From assembly GCF_028610705.1 (NCBI RefSeq), contig NZ_JAQQWT010000026.1, forward strand, positions 1 to 45,387: 45,387 nt of DNA. Reading direction: 5' to 3'. Shown here in pieces: positions 24,586-34,911 of this stretch. Positions within the stretch are counted from its first letter, which is position 1; the number at the start of each line of letters is the position of its first letter. The stretch comes from Halalkalibacter alkalisediminis. Lineage in GTDB: Bacteria; Bacillota; Bacilli; Bacillales; Bacillaceae_D. A program made the translations under genes and the position numbers. The notes beneath the pieces are model-generated. The model worked only from the letters and a program-made list of their open reading frames with translations. It did no database searches and had not been told where the DNA came from.

Positions 24586-26223
24586 ATGCTTGGAAAGTTA
24601 CTTGTAATTGGTTTTGGACCTGGAAGTTTCGATCACATGACAAACAGGGCGCAAACAGCCATTCAGGAAAGTGATTGCATCATTGGCTATAAAACGTATG
24701 TTGATTTAATTCAAGATTTATTAACAGATCAAGAAATCATTAGTACAGGGATGTCTGAAGAGGTTAGTCGTGCTCAGGCAGCAGTTAAACTTGCTGAAGA
24801 AGGCAAAACCGTTGCTGTCATCTCGAGTGGGGATGCTGGTGTGTACGGAATGGCAGGATTAGTTTACGAGGTTTTAATTGAAAAAGGCTGGACAGAGGAA
24901 ACAGGTGTTAGTGTCGAGGTGGTTCCTGGAGTTTCTGCTAGCAACTCATGCGCTTCTTTACTTGGAGCTCCTATTATGCATGATGCTTGTACGATTAGTT
25001 TGAGCGATCATCTGACACCTTGGGCACTTATTGAAAAGCGAATTGATGCAGCGGCACAAGCTGACTTTGTTATTAGCTTATATAATCCAAAAAGCGGCCG
25101 GAGAACGAGGCAAATTCAAGAGGCTCAGAGGATTTTACTCGAATATCGTTCACCGCAAACGCCTGTAGGTCTGGTGAAAAGTGCTTACCGAGACCGTCAG
25201 CACATTGTCATTACTGATCTTGAAAACATGTTGAATCATGATATTGGCATGCTAACAACAGTCGTGATTGGAAATTCCTCTACTTTTCTTTACGACAACA
25301 AAATGATTACACCCAGAGGATATCAACGAAAGTATACGTTAAATACAGCAGAACAGAGATTAAGGCCACATGAGCGGTTACGGCATGAAAACGAACCATG
25401 GGCGTTGCATCAAGGTATTAATACTATGGAAACTGCACAAAGAGAGACTGCTGTTACTGTAACAAAGGTGGCTACACCTAAAACGAACACTTTAGACCTC
25501 GCTTTAGAGGCATTAAGTAAAGTGCAAGGAAGATCTAGTAAACGAGAAGTGAATACGGTTCATAATCCAGTCGTTTCTGTGTTTGAATTAGCGGTTAGCC
25601 CTGGAATTGTTAATAAGCAATTCACACCTAAGCAAATGATCACTTTAGCTGAAGTAGTTGGCGATGAAGGAAAGATGGAGTATACCCCTCATCATCAAAT
25701 ACACTTACGAATCCCTACGGCGAATCCTGAGCTCATCACAGAGAAATTGAAAGAGGCGGGCTTTGTCCTTGAGCCTCTTGGAGACGTGTTTCAATTAAAG
25801 GCGTGTGACTTTTGTGAAGGTGAGAAAAAAGATTCAATCCCACATGCAGAAGAGTTGCATCAAAAATTAAGTGGACTTCAACTTCCAAAAGAGTTGAAGG
25901 TTGGATTTAACGGTTGTGGCATGGCTTGTTATGGGGCCGTGAATGATGATATCGGTATTATTTTTCGTAAAGGAAAATTCGATTTATTTTTAGGGGCAAA
26001 AACAGTTGGTCGAACAGCCCACGCTGGTCAGCCTGTAGCAGAGGGAATCGAGCCAAACAAAATTGTAGACGTCGTTGAAACAATCATCAATGAGTACAAA
26101 GAAAAAGGGTATCCGAACGAACGATTCTTTAAGTATTTTAGACGTGTAGGAGAAATACAAGGATATACATACCAAGACATGACACCAAAGATTGAGATTG
26201 AACCAGCTCCATGTGGAGACTAA
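24586..26223 (+). CDS. cbiH: CbiH60, cobalt-factor III C17-methyltransferase with Fe-S reductase-like domain
   Basis: A 545-residue fusion. Residues 1 to about 245 are an SAM-dependent tetrapyrrole methylase (GFGPGSFDHMT at the start, SSGDAGVYGMAG, VVPGVSASN) that contracts the ring. Residues from about 320 resemble sulfite/nitrite reductase domains, with four cysteines for a [4Fe-4S] cluster at 407, 410, 444 and 448 (CDFC and CGMAC). This is the long CbiH60 form known from B. megaterium. AAAGGAGGGAAG precedes the ATG. Function well supported by family and operon position. Confidence 0.92.
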   Translation: MLGKLLVIGFGPGSFDHMTNRAQTAIQESDCIIGYKTYVDLIQDLLTDQEIISTGMSEEVSRAQAAVKLAEEGKTVAVISSGDAGVYGMAGLVYEVLIEKGWTEETGVSVEVVPGVSASNSCASLLGAPIMHDACTISLSDHLTPWALIEKRIDAAAQADFVISLYNPKSGRRTRQIQEAQRILLEYRSPQTPVGLVKSAYRDRQHIVITDLENMLNHDIGMLTTVVIGNSSTFLYDNKMITPRGYQRKYTLNTAEQRLRPHERLRHENEPWALHQGINTMETAQRETAVTVTKVATPKTNTLDLALEALSKVQGRSSKREVNTVHNPVVSVFELAVSPGIVNKQFTPKQMITLAEVVGDEGKMEYTPHHQIHLRIPTANPELITEKLKEAGFVLEPLGDVFQLKACDFCEGEKKDSIPHAEELHQKLSGLQLPKELKVGFNGCGMACYGAVNDDIGIIFRKGKFDLFLGAKTVGRTAHAGQPVAEGIEPNKIVDVVETIINEYKEKGYPNERFFKYFRRVGEIQGYTYQDMTPKIEIEPAPCGD

Positions 26224-26244
26224 TAAATGAATGGGGAGAAACAT

Positions 26245-27138
26245 ATGAAAGCTATTTTACTCGTTGGCCATGGAAGTAGAGATCCTGAAGGAAATGAGCA
26301 AGTTAGACAAATGATTCAAGAATTATCTACGCAATTGGATCCCACCCTATTAATTGAAACTTGTTTTTTAGAATTTGAAAAACCAACGATCGAACAGGGA
26401 ATTCAAGCCTGTGTAGAAAAGGGAGCGGCAAGTGTTTATGTCATTCCACTTATGCTACTTGCAGCTGGTCACTCCAAAATACATATCCCTGCTGCCATTG
26501 ATGAAGCAAAAAAGAAGTTTCCTCAAGTTCAATTCACGTACGGTAGACCTTTTGGTATTCATGAGGAAGCCATTGAGATTTGTAAGAGTCGTTTAGAAGA
26601 AGTAGGTGAAAATCTAGCAGAACCAGAAGAGGACACAGCCGTTCTTTTCTTAGGCCGTGGAGGGAGTGACCCGGATGCAAATAGTGATCTCTACAAGATT
26701 AATCGTCTGCTTTGGGAAAAGACAAATTACAAATTAGTCGAACCTGCTTTCATGGGAGTAACAGATCCACTCATTAAAGAAGGTGTAGACCGCTGTATTA
26801 AACTTGGTGCGAAGAAAGTTGTTATATTACCTTACTTCTTATTTACGGGTATTTTAATTAAACGATTAGAAACAATGATTATTGACTTTGAACTAGAACA
26901 TCCAGGTGTTGAATTTAAGTTGGCAGGCTACTTTGGTTTTCACACTCGCTTACAAACGATTATAAAAGACCGGATTGAGGAAGCACTTCAAGGCGCAGTC
27001 AAAATGAATTGTGATACGTGTCAATACCGAATTGCTGCGATGGAACATATTGACCATCACCATCATCATGACCATGATCACGACCATCATCATCACGATC
27101 ATCATGACCATCATCACCATGAGGCTCAGAAACTATGA
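26245..27138 (+). CDS. cbiX: Sirohydrochlorin cobaltochelatase CbiX (long form) with His-rich tail
   Basis: A 297-residue chelatase that inserts cobalt into sirohydrochlorin early in the anaerobic-type pathway. Two CbiX-like halves are visible: LLVGHGSRDPEGN near the start, with its catalytic His, and LFLGRGGSDPDAN in the middle. The C-terminus has MNCDTC, the Fe-S binding type motif of CbiX long forms, then a run of about 24 residues that is almost only His and Asp (positions about 268-293). ATG 26245 has GGGGAG upstream; the earlier ATG at 26227 lies before it. The His tail probably holds or buffers Co(II) and/or other divalent metals. Confidence 0.92.
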   Translation: MKAILLVGHGSRDPEGNEQVRQMIQELSTQLDPTLLIETCFLEFEKPTIEQGIQACVEKGAASVYVIPLMLLAAGHSKIHIPAAIDEAKKKFPQVQFTYGRPFGIHEEAIEICKSRLEEVGENLAEPEEDTAVLFLGRGGSDPDANSDLYKINRLLWEKTNYKLVEPAFMGVTDPLIKEGVDRCIKLGAKKVVILPYFLFTGILIKRLETMIIDFELEHPGVEFKLAGYFGFHTRLQTIIKDRIEEALQGAVKMNCDTCQYRIAAMEHIDHHHHHDHDHDHHHHDHHDHHHHEAQKL

Positions 27139-27926
27139 TTCTTTTTTTAGCTGGAACAAGTGATGCTAGAGAATTAGCTATAATGCTTTCGAACGCAGGA
27201 TTCAAGCTTCTTACTACGGTTGTTACAGATAATGCAGCCATTGAATTACGTAAGGCAGGACTTGATGTCTATATCGGACGTTTGAAGAGTGAAGATTTTC
27301 AGAGCGTCATTAAAGAGAAAGGCTTTCAGGCTGTAGTAGATGCGAGTCATCCTTTTGCAGAAGAAGCCAGCCTAAACGCTTTATCAGCAGCAAAGGTAAC
27401 GGGTGTACCTTATATACGTTATGAACGTGAATCACAGTTGCATGCAAACGAAGGTGTAACGATGGTTGAGTCTTACGTGGAAGCGGCAGAAAAAGCTTTT
27501 GAGAAAAAAGGGGTCATCCTGCTCACGACTGGAAGCAAAACGCTTCAAATTTTTACGGAGAAACTTCTCAATCAACCTGACATTCGCGTCATTGCCCGTA
27601 TGCTTCCTAGAAAAGATAACATGGAAAAATGTGAACAATTAGGGTTTCCTCAAAAAGACATAGTAGCGATACAAGGTCCTTTTACAAAAGAGTTCAATCA
27701 TGCTCTTTACTTGCAGTATGGGGTAACAACGATGATTACAAAGGAAAGTGGCAAAGTGGGTTCAGTGGATGAAAAGGTTGAGGCAGCCAGAGAGCTAGGG
27801 ATAGAGACGATCATGATTAAGAGACCGAAAATCGAGTATGAGAATCGGTTTTCCACTTTCTCTGAAGTGTTAGCACGCGTTAACGAATTATTAACGAAAG
27901 AAACAATAACGGATGGAGGACATTAA
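27135..27926 (+). CDS. cbiJ: Cobalt-precorrin-6A reductase CbiJ
   Basis: A 263-residue NAD(P)H-dependent reductase of cobalt-precorrin-6A. The N-terminus (LFLAGTSDARELA) and DASHPFAEEAS, VDASHP and TGSK stretches are typical of CbiJ/CobK. Its ATG overlaps the cbiX stop by four bases. The family is confident, and length is normal. Confidence 0.9.
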   Translation: MILFLAGTSDARELAIMLSNAGFKLLTTVVTDNAAIELRKAGLDVYIGRLKSEDFQSVIKEKGFQAVVDASHPFAEEASLNALSAAKVTGVPYIRYERESQLHANEGVTMVESYVEAAEKAFEKKGVILLTTGSKTLQIFTEKLLNQPDIRVIARMLPRKDNMEKCEQLGFPQKDIVAIQGPFTKEFNHALYLQYGVTTMITKESGKVGSVDEKVEAARELGIETIMIKRPKIEYENRFSTFSEVLARVNELLTKETITDGGH

Positions 27927-27927
27927 A

Positions 27928-28575
27928 ATGGACTTTTTAACAGATTTTAAACCTTTAACGGTACAACCGCAAGAGATTGAAGGTATGAGCTTTCAGATGA
28001 TTGATGATGAATTTGGGGAGCATTCCTTTACAGATGAGCAATATAAAGTTGTGCAGAGAGTCGTTCATGCATCGGCTGATTTTGAACTAGGTCATAGCAT
28101 GCTTATTCATGACAAAGCTATTCAAGCTGGAATCGAAGCGATTCAGAGGGGTGAACAAGTGTATGCAGACGTACAAATGATTTTAAGTGGCGTTAGTAAA
28201 GGAAGAATTGAAAAGCATGGCGGAAGTGTAAATGTGTATATCTCCGACCCTGATGTGATGGAGGAAGCGAAACGATTAAATACAACTCGAGCGATTATTT
28301 CTGTGCGAAAAGCGATTCAACAGTTTGAAGGTGGAATTTTTGCGATTGGAAATGCACCAACCGCTTTACTTGAGTTAATTCGTTTAATTAAGGAAGGCTA
28401 TGCAAAGCCAAGTTTAGTAATTGGTCTTCCGGTAGGGTTTGTATCGGCACCTGAATCGAAGGAAGAGTTAGCAAAACTAGATGTACCGTTCATTACCAAT
28501 GTCGGGAGAAAAGGTGGTAGTACGGTTACGGTTGCGGCATTAAATGCAATATCCCTTTTAGCTGAAAAGGCGTAA
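27928..28575 (+). CDS. cbiC: Cobalt-precorrin-8 methylmutase CbiC
   Basis: A 215-residue methylmutase that moves the C11 methyl group to C12 and gives cobyrinic acid. Family features are RVVHASADFELGHSM, with the conserved His, and GNAPTALLEL near the C-terminus, plus GLPVGFVSAPESKEEL. The ATG at 27928 follows GGAGG by eight bases; the in-frame ATG at 27913 lies before that site and inside cbiJ and is rejected. Only one base separates it from the cbiJ stop. Confidence 0.92.
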   Translation: MDFLTDFKPLTVQPQEIEGMSFQMIDDEFGEHSFTDEQYKVVQRVVHASADFELGHSMLIHDKAIQAGIEAIQRGEQVYADVQMILSGVSKGRIEKHGGSVNVYISDPDVMEEAKRLNTTRAIISVRKAIQQFEGGIFAIGNAPTALLELIRLIKEGYAKPSLVIGLPVGFVSAPESKEELAKLDVPFITNVGRKGGSTVTVAALNAISLLAEKA

Positions 28576-28577
28576 AA

Positions 28578-29699
28578 ATGGAAGCGAAGGCAAAAAAGAA
28601 GGACAAAAAAGAAATGCGCTCTGGCTATACAACGGGCGCATGTGCGACAGCTACAACAAAAGCAGCCCTAGTTGCACTTATTACAAAAGAAAAGCAGTTA
28701 GATGCAACGATTTACTTACCTGTTGGAAAGTTTGCTACTTTTGAGATGGATAGTTGCGACATTGGATCTGATTTTGCTGAAGCTGGAACGATAAAAGATG
28801 CAGGTGATGATCCAGACGCGACACATGGTGCATTGATTATAGCAAGAGTGAGCTGGTCTAAAGAACCGGGAATTAACTTAGATGGCGGAATTGGAGTTGG
28901 CCGAGTAACAAAGGAAGGCCTACCTGTATCAGTTGGAGAAGCAGCCATTAATCCAGTGCCCAGGAAAATGATTTGTGAAACAGCGGAAGAAGTTCTTCAC
29001 TCCTATGGGATCGAAAGAGGAATCTCCATCATCATTTCGGTTCCAGAGGGTGAAAAGATAGCTGAAAAAACGTTAAATAAACGTCTGGGAATTATTGGTG
29101 GTATTTCGATTTTAGGCACTAGAGGAACGGTGATTCCTTTTTCAAGTTCAGCTTATATGGCGAGTATTGTTCAAGCCATTAGTGTCGCACGGGCGAGTGG
29201 CTGTCGCCATGTTGTCATTTCCACTGGAGGACGAAGTGAAAAATATGGCATCATGCAATATCCGGAGCTCCCTGAAGAAGCATTTATTGAAATGGGAGAT
29301 TTTGTTGGATTCACCTTAAAGCAATGCAAAAAACAGGGAATCGAAAAGGTCTCTCTTGTTGGGATGATGGGGAAATTTTCAAAAGTAGCTCAAGGTGTGA
29401 TGATGGTTCATTCCAAAAGTGCTCCCGTTGACTTCAACTTTTTAGCGAATGTTGCACGTGATGCTGGTGTAACTGAACAGAACTTAATTAATGAAGTGAG
29501 AGGTGCTAATACTGCCTCACAAGTGGGAGATATCATGCTCGACCATGGTTACGTTGAATTTTTTTCAATCCTTTGCAATTATTGTTGTGCTGCGGGATTA
29601 AAAGAAGTGGGCGGCGGAATCTCGATTGAAACAAGTTTGTACTCGATGAAGGGTGCGTTTCTTGGAAAGGCAGGGAAAGATGACAGAACAGAAAATTAA
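28578..29699 (+). CDS. cbiD: Cobalt-precorrin-5B C1-methyltransferase CbiD
   Basis: A 373-residue enzyme methylating C1 after ring contraction; it is specific to the early-cobalt route. The Lys-rich N-terminus (about 12 residues) precedes [19 protein letters not shown], the CbiD signature. [10 protein letters not shown] and the glycine-rich [13 protein letters not shown] follow. [11 protein letters not shown] is present in the middle. It starts two bases after cbiC and overlaps cbiET by 20 bases. Confidence 0.93.
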   Translation: MEAKAKKKDKKEMRSGYTTGACATATTKAALVALITKEKQLDATIYLPVGKFATFEMDSCDIGSDFAEAGTIKDAGDDPDATHGALIIARVSWSKEPGINLDGGIGVGRVTKEGLPVSVGEAAINPVPRKMICETAEEVLHSYGIERGISIIISVPEGEKIAEKTLNKRLGIIGGISILGTRGTVIPFSSSAYMASIVQAISVARASGCRHVVISTGGRSEKYGIMQYPELPEEAFIEMGDFVGFTLKQCKKQGIEKVSLVGMMGKFSKVAQGVMMVHSKSAPVDFNFLANVARDAGVTEQNLINEVRGANTASQVGDIMLDHGYVEFFSILCNYCCAAGLKEVGGGISIETSLYSMKGAFLGKAGKDDRTEN

Positions 29700-30897
29700 A
29701 ATTATTGGAATAGGTGATGATGGAAAACAGAGTCTTCTACCAATCTATGAAAAATGGATAGATGAGAGCGAGATTCTAGTAGGGGGAGAAAGGCAGCTCG
29801 CTTTCTTTACTGATTATTCAGGAGAAAAAAGAGTGATTAAAGGTGGATTAACCGACCTTGTGAATGATCTAAGTAAAGAGAAAAAGAAAATCGTAGTCCT
29901 AGCCTCTGGAGACCCTTTGTTTTACGGGATTGGCAGCTATTTAGCAAAGAAATTAAACGTTGACGTCTACCCTTACTTGAGCTCGATTCAACTTGCTTTT
30001 GCCCGTATGAATGAGCGGTGGCAAGACGCTTATGTGACTAGTATTCACGGCAGAAGTATGAAGGGGCTGGCTCAACGAATAAATGGGCGGGATAAAGTTG
30101 CGCTGTTAACAGATGCAGAAAATAATCCGATCGAAATTGCGCGCTACTTGCGGTCGTTTGAAATGGACGAGTATCGTATTTTTGTTGCTGAAAATCTTGG
30201 TGGTGAAAATGAACGTTGTGGTTTTTACGAGCTTGAAGAGATGGAAGCAATGGATTTTTCTCCACTTAATGTCGTCATCCTACAAAAAGTGAGAGAAGTG
30301 AAAACTTGGGGTATGGGAATTGATGATCAAGAGTTTCATCAGCGAAAGCCAGAAAAAGGGCTTCTCACAAAAAAAGAAATTCGAACGCTTAGTTTAATGG
30401 CTCTCAACTTAAGAGAGAACAGTACAGTTTGGGATATAGGAACATGTACAGGCTCGGTTGCGATTGAAGCTAGTCTCATTGCTAAAGAAGGAAGTGTGTT
30501 TGCGATCGAGAAGAATGAACACGACCTCGAAAATTGTCTTCTAAATCAAGTGAAATTTCGCACTGATTTTACGGCTATTCAAGGGAAGGCACCAGATAAG
30601 CTAGATTCTTTCCCAGATCCGGATGCTATTTTTATTGGTGGAACCGCTGGAAGTATGGATGATATTTTAGCGACCTGTTGTTCTAGGTTAAAAAAGGGTG
30701 GAAGAATTGTTTTAAATGCTGTAACGATTGAAAACTTAATGCAAGCCGTGGACACCTTTAAAGAAAACGGATTTGACCCGACGATAACACTTGCTCAAAT
30801 TTCAAGAAGCAAACCGATTTTGAATTTAACTAGGTTCGATGCGTTAAATCCCATTTATATTATTACCGCACAACATAAGGAAGGGGCTTCACAATGA
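29680..30897 (+). CDS. cbiET: CbiET fusion: C5/C15-methyltransferase and decarboxylase
   Basis: A 405-residue fusion. The N-terminal half (about 1-205) is CbiE, a tetrapyrrole methylase acting at C5 ([22 protein letters not shown]). The C-terminal half (about 225-400) is CbiT, a class I SAM methyltransferase/decarboxylase acting at C15 and C12 ([23 protein letters not shown]). ATG 29680 is chosen because the conserved CbiE start follows it; an in-frame GTG at 29653 would add nine unrelated residues. It overlaps cbiD upstream and cbiL downstream (ATGA). Confidence 0.92.
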   Translation: MTEQKIKIIGIGDDGKQSLLPIYEKWIDESEILVGGERQLAFFTDYSGEKRVIKGGLTDLVNDLSKEKKKIVVLASGDPLFYGIGSYLAKKLNVDVYPYLSSIQLAFARMNERWQDAYVTSIHGRSMKGLAQRINGRDKVALLTDAENNPIEIARYLRSFEMDEYRIFVAENLGGENERCGFYELEEMEAMDFSPLNVVILQKVREVKTWGMGIDDQEFHQRKPEKGLLTKKEIRTLSLMALNLRENSTVWDIGTCTGSVAIEASLIAKEGSVFAIEKNEHDLENCLLNQVKFRTDFTAIQGKAPDKLDSFPDPDAIFIGGTAGSMDDILATCCSRLKKGGRIVLNAVTIENLMQAVDTFKENGFDPTITLAQISRSKPILNLTRFDALNPIYIITAQHKEGASQ

Positions 30898-31595
30898 CTG
30901 GCACACTGTATGGTTTAGGAGTAGGTCCTGGAGATCCAGAACTCCTCACGATAAAAGCTTTTAGGAAATTAAAGGAATCTGATGTAATTGCGTACCCGAA
31001 AAAAAGAAAGGGGAGCAAAAGTTATGCGCATCGCATCATCGATGTATACATAAATCCGGGTGAAAAAGAGATGTTGGGTCTCGTTTTCCCAATGACTAAA
31101 GACCCTGTTATTTTAGAACGCGAGTGGTCTAATACGGTAGATCAAGTTTGGGAGCACCTTAAAATAGGTAAAGATGTTGCATTTGTAACAGAAGGAGATC
31201 CTCTTTTATACAGTACATTTATTCATATGATGAATTTAGTGAAAGAGCGTTTTCCTGAGGTGAAGATTCAGACCGTACCAGGTATCTCATCTATTAATGG
31301 TGCTGCCTCTAGACTTGGAATTGCTCTAGCTGAAGGCGATGATCATGTCGCCATTATTCCAGCGAGAGATGACTATGAAGCCATGAAGAAAGCGATTATT
31401 GAAAATGATTGTGTCGTTTTTATTAAAGTAGCTAAAGTCATCGATCTTATGCTTGAAGTATTACGTGAGCTTGATTTATTGGACAAAGCATCTGTTGTTA
31501 CAAAAGTCACGTCCGATGAGGAAGTCGTTTGGGATATCCATGAGTTAGAAAGAGCTGAGCTTGAATACTTAACGTTAATGGTGGTGAGAAAATAA
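30894..31595 (+). CDS. cbiL: Cobalt-precorrin-2 C20-methyltransferase CbiL
   Basis: A 233-residue tetrapyrrole methylase. [18 protein letters not shown] at the N-terminus, [11 protein letters not shown] and [15 protein letters not shown] are the SAM- and substrate-loop motifs. [15 protein letters not shown] after the first motif is typical for CbiL/CobI. It overlaps neighbours on both sides, as is usual in this tightly packed operon. Confidence 0.92.
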   Translation: MTGTLYGLGVGPGDPELLTIKAFRKLKESDVIAYPKKRKGSKSYAHRIIDVYINPGEKEMLGLVFPMTKDPVILEREWSNTVDQVWEHLKIGKDVAFVTEGDPLLYSTFIHMMNLVKERFPEVKIQTVPGISSINGAASRLGIALAEGDDHVAIIPARDDYEAMKKAIIENDCVVFIKVAKVIDLMLEVLRELDLLDKASVVTKVTSDEEVVWDIHELERAELEYLTLMVVRK

Positions 31596-32368
31596 TGAAG
31601 ATCACAATTATTGGAGCAGGTCCTGGTGATCCCGATTTAATTACTGTAAAGGGTTTGAAATTACTAGAAGAGGCTGACGTTGTTCTATATGCTGATTCAC
31701 TGGTAAGTTCGGAGCTGATTGAGCGTGCTAAACCGGAAGCTGAAGTGATTAAAACAGCTGGTATGCATCTTGAAGAAATGGTACAAGTCATGGTTGATCG
31801 TGTGCTTGAAGGAAAAAAGGTCGTTCGTGTACATACAGGTGATCCAGCTGTGTACGGGGCGATCATGGAACAAATTTCTCTCTTAAATAAACAAGATGTC
31901 CATGTCGAAATTATTCCAGGCGTTAGTTCCGTCTTTGCTTCAGCTGCAGCGCTTGGTGCGGAATTAACGATTCCAGATTTAACTCAAACGGTGATCTTAA
32001 CTCGAGCTGAAGGCCGTACTCCAGTTCCAGAAGCAGAAAAATTAAGAGATTTAGCCAAACATAATTGCACAGTCGCTTTGTTTTTAAGTGCGACTTTAAC
32101 GAAGAAGATTGTCAAAGAGTTTTTAGCAGCGGGCTGGAGTAAAGATACACCAGTCGGAGTCGTCTATAAAGCCACTTGGCCAGATCAAAAAATTGTACGT
32201 TCGACCCTTGAGAACTTAGATGAAGATATGAGAGTCAATGGAATCAGAAAACAAGCTATGATCCTAGCAGGTTGGGCACTAGATCAAGATATTCATGATA
32301 AAGACTTTAAATCGAAGCTTTATGATAAAGAATTCACTCATGGATTTCGAAAAGGAGTGAAACCATGA
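31595..32368 (+). CDS. cbiF: Cobalt-precorrin-4 C11-methyltransferase CbiF
   Basis: A 257-residue methylase acting at C11. The N-terminus [41 protein letters not shown] and [20 protein letters not shown] fit CbiF/CobM closely. Its ATG shares one base with the cbiL stop (TAATG), and its stop overlaps the cbiG start. Confidence 0.93.
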   Translation: MKITIIGAGPGDPDLITVKGLKLLEEADVVLYADSLVSSELIERAKPEAEVIKTAGMHLEEMVQVMVDRVLEGKKVVRVHTGDPAVYGAIMEQISLLNKQDVHVEIIPGVSSVFASAAALGAELTIPDLTQTVILTRAEGRTPVPEAEKLRDLAKHNCTVALFLSATLTKKIVKEFLAAGWSKDTPVGVVYKATWPDQKIVRSTLENLDEDMRVNGIRKQAMILAGWALDQDIHDKDFKSKLYDKEFTHGFRKGVKP

Positions 32369-33489
32369 CACTTGTTTTAGAAGAAGGAAAGCAAGTTAAG
32401 CTCGAGAAAAATGGAACGTACGCGATTGTCGCGATTACGAAACACGGCGTTGAATTAGCTCGTAACTTGCATAAAAAATTCCCGCAAACGGACTTATTTT
32501 ATATGAGTAAGTTTGAACGAGAAGATGAACAGAGACGGAACATTTCTTTATTTGAAGGGAATGTACGTCTCTTGTTACCTTCTCTTTTCCAAGAATACAA
32601 AGGGATTATCATGATTGTTTCTTTAGGGGCCGTAGTCCGTATGATTGCTCCGCTTTTAAAAGATAAAAAGACAGATCCGGCCGTGGTCGTCATTGATGAT
32701 AAAGGCGAACATGTCATAAGCGTATTATCAGGACATCTAGGTGGAGCAAATGAGTTAACAAAGGAAGTCGCTGAATTACTTGGAGCGACACCAGTCATTA
32801 CGACGGCATCCGATGTTCAAAAAACAATACCGGTAGATTTATTTGGGAGTCGGTTTGGTTGGACGTGGGAGTCTGCAGAGAAATTAACACCTGTAAGTGC
32901 GTCTGTTGTCAATGAAGAACAGGTTGCCGTCATACAAGAATCTGGTGAAAGAGACTGGTGGCATTACGACCGTCCCCTCCCGGATACGATTAAAGTGTAC
33001 CCATCAATTGAGGATGCGTTGCACGCTAAACCGAATGCCGCTCTTGTTGTCACTCACCGTAATTTAAAAGAAGCAGAACAAGCTATTCTTGAAAATGGAG
33101 TGCTTTACAGACCAAAGGTGATTGTACTCGGGATGGGGTGTAACAGAGGAACTTCAATGGAAGAGATTGAGCAGGTAATTTATAGCACACTTGAGGAGTT
33201 GAAATTTTCCATCAAGAGTGTAAAGGCAATCTGCTCCATTGATTTGAAAAAAGACGAGAAAGGGTTTCTAGCGATTTCCGAAAAGTATAATTGGGATTTC
33301 ATTTGTTATTCGGCAGATGAGTTAAATCGTATGTCGATAGATGACCCATCTGAAACTGTCTTTAAATTCACGGGCGCATATGGGGTTAGTGAACCCGCAG
33401 CTAAATTATTTAGTGGGGCGGATACACTTTCTCTTGTTAAGAAAAAATCAGGAAACGTAACGATTTCCGTTGCGGTAATTCCTTATTAG
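32365..33489 (+). CDS. cbiG: Cobalt-precorrin-5A hydrolase CbiG
   Basis: A 374-residue enzyme that opens the delta-lactone and releases acetaldehyde, a step found only in the anaerobic-type route. Central motifs are VVVIDDKGEHVISVLSGHLGGANELT and TTASDV, and the C-terminal CbiG domain has VLGMGCNRGTSMEEI, AICSIDLKKDE and GVSEPAA. Start ATG overlaps cbiF (ATGA) and has AAAAGGAGTG upstream. Confidence 0.92.
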   Translation: MTLVLEEGKQVKLEKNGTYAIVAITKHGVELARNLHKKFPQTDLFYMSKFEREDEQRRNISLFEGNVRLLLPSLFQEYKGIIMIVSLGAVVRMIAPLLKDKKTDPAVVVIDDKGEHVISVLSGHLGGANELTKEVAELLGATPVITTASDVQKTIPVDLFGSRFGWTWESAEKLTPVSASVVNEEQVAVIQESGERDWWHYDRPLPDTIKVYPSIEDALHAKPNAALVVTHRNLKEAEQAILENGVLYRPKVIVLGMGCNRGTSMEEIEQVIYSTLEELKFSIKSVKAICSIDLKKDEKGFLAISEKYNWDFICYSADELNRMSIDDPSETVFKFTGAYGVSEPAAKLFSGADTLSLVKKKSGNVTISVAVIPY

Positions 33490-33504
33490 TAGGAGGCTGT
33501 GTAA

Positions 33505-34884
33505 ATGACAGAACGAAGAATCGTCATTGCAGGTACGGGAAGTGGTGTAGGAAAGACGACACTGAGCATTGGCTTAATGTCGGCGCTGCAAAAAAGAGGA
33601 TTATCAGTGCAAGGCTTCAAATGTGGTCCTGATTATATTGACCCGACTTATCATACCGCTGTAACCAACCGTGTTTCTAGAAATTTAGATAGCTGGATGC
33701 TTGAAAAAGAAACCGTTGTGGATATTTTCAAGCATGGCAGCCAAGGGGCTGATATCTCAATTATAGAAGGCGTAATGGGTTTTTTTGATGGGAAGAATCC
33801 TAAAAACAATGAAGGCAGTACAGCAGATATCAGTATGATTACGGAAAGTCCTGTGATCCTTGTTGTTAACTGTGCAAGTATGGCAAGAAGTGCAGCGGCT
33901 ATTGTAAAAGGATTTCAGTTGTTAGCCGAAGGACCAAACATTGTAGGTGTGATCGCAAACAGAGTCGGAAGCGAAGGGCACTTTAACATTGTTAAGACAG
34001 CGATTGAACAAGAATGCAACGTACCCGTTATTGGGTATTTAAAACGAGAGCTTGATATCGAAATACCAGAGAGGCATTTAGGACTGATTCCTTCTATTGA
34101 AAGAGGAGAACTCGATGCTTTTTTTGATCAATTAGGAGACCTCGTTCGTAAGACCATTGATCTTGATCGGCTTCTTGAATTGTCAGTTGCTCAGCCACTG
34201 CTTGTCAATCATACAGCAAGTTCTATTTTTGAAAGAAAGAAGGAATCATTCGTTAGGATTGCCGTTGCAAAGGATGCTGCTTTTAATTTCTATTACCCTG
34301 AAAACCTCGAACTTCTTCAGTCGTATGGAGCTGAGCTTGTTTACTTTTCGCCATTGGCCGATGAACCACTACCTGAAAACATCGATGGTCTATATCTTGG
34401 AGGGGGATTTCCTGAAGAATATGCACAAGAACTTTCTCATAACAGAGTGGTAAAAGATTCAGTTAAGACTGCCATTGAAAAAGGTTTGCCGACACTTGCA
34501 GAATGTGGAGGCTTTATGTATTTGACTGAATCGATTGAAACGACTGATCATTCATTGTTTCCAATGGTAGGATTAATTCCTGGAAACGTAAAAATGCAGA
34601 AAAAACTTGCTGCTTTAGGTTATCGCGAAATAAGCGGTCAAGTTGGTAATTTCCTAATTAATGAGAAAGAAAGGGCTAGAGGTCATGAATTTCATTATTC
34701 TACCTTTCACTGTGATGAAGAAGTCCGCCATGCATACGAGACAAAAGGAATGCGTGGGACGAAGCAAGAAGGTTATTTGATGTACAATCTTGTAGCTGGC
34801 TATACTCACTTCCATTTTGCCTCATGTACAGAAATCGTTGAAAATTGGATTGAAAAATGTTTGCAAGGTAAAGTCTGTTTGTAA
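33505..34884 (+). CDS. cbiA: Cobyrinate a,c-diamide synthase CbiA
   Basis: A 459-residue ATP- and glutamine-dependent amidotransferase. The N-terminal P-loop GTGSGVGKTT (10-19) and FKCGPDYIDPTYH belong to the synthetase domain. The C-terminal class I glutaminase domain has LAECGGFMYL, with the catalytic Cys, and the FHFAS His region at the end. TAGGAGG precedes the ATG. Confidence 0.93.
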   Translation: MTERRIVIAGTGSGVGKTTLSIGLMSALQKRGLSVQGFKCGPDYIDPTYHTAVTNRVSRNLDSWMLEKETVVDIFKHGSQGADISIIEGVMGFFDGKNPKNNEGSTADISMITESPVILVVNCASMARSAAAIVKGFQLLAEGPNIVGVIANRVGSEGHFNIVKTAIEQECNVPVIGYLKRELDIEIPERHLGLIPSIERGELDAFFDQLGDLVRKTIDLDRLLELSVAQPLLVNHTASSIFERKKESFVRIAVAKDAAFNFYYPENLELLQSYGAELVYFSPLADEPLPENIDGLYLGGGFPEEYAQELSHNRVVKDSVKTAIEKGLPTLAECGGFMYLTESIETTDHSLFPMVGLIPGNVKMQKKLAALGYREISGQVGNFLINEKERARGHEFHYSTFHCDEEVRHAYETKGMRGTKQEGYLMYNLVAGYTHFHFASCTEIVENWIEKCLQGKVCL

Positions 34885-34911
34885 TTTGTGAGGATGAAGG
34901 GGAAGGAAAAT

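Noticed and set aside
27045-27126. Short repeated CAT/CAC/GAT units that could look like a repeat array
   Set aside because: They are codons of the His/Asp-rich CbiX tail in frame; there are no spacers, so it is not CRISPR. I see no CRISPR array in the window.
26999-27241. Asp/His-rich minus-strand ORF opposite the CbiX tail
   Set aside because: It is the antisense image of the CAT/GAT repeats and overlaps two real genes.
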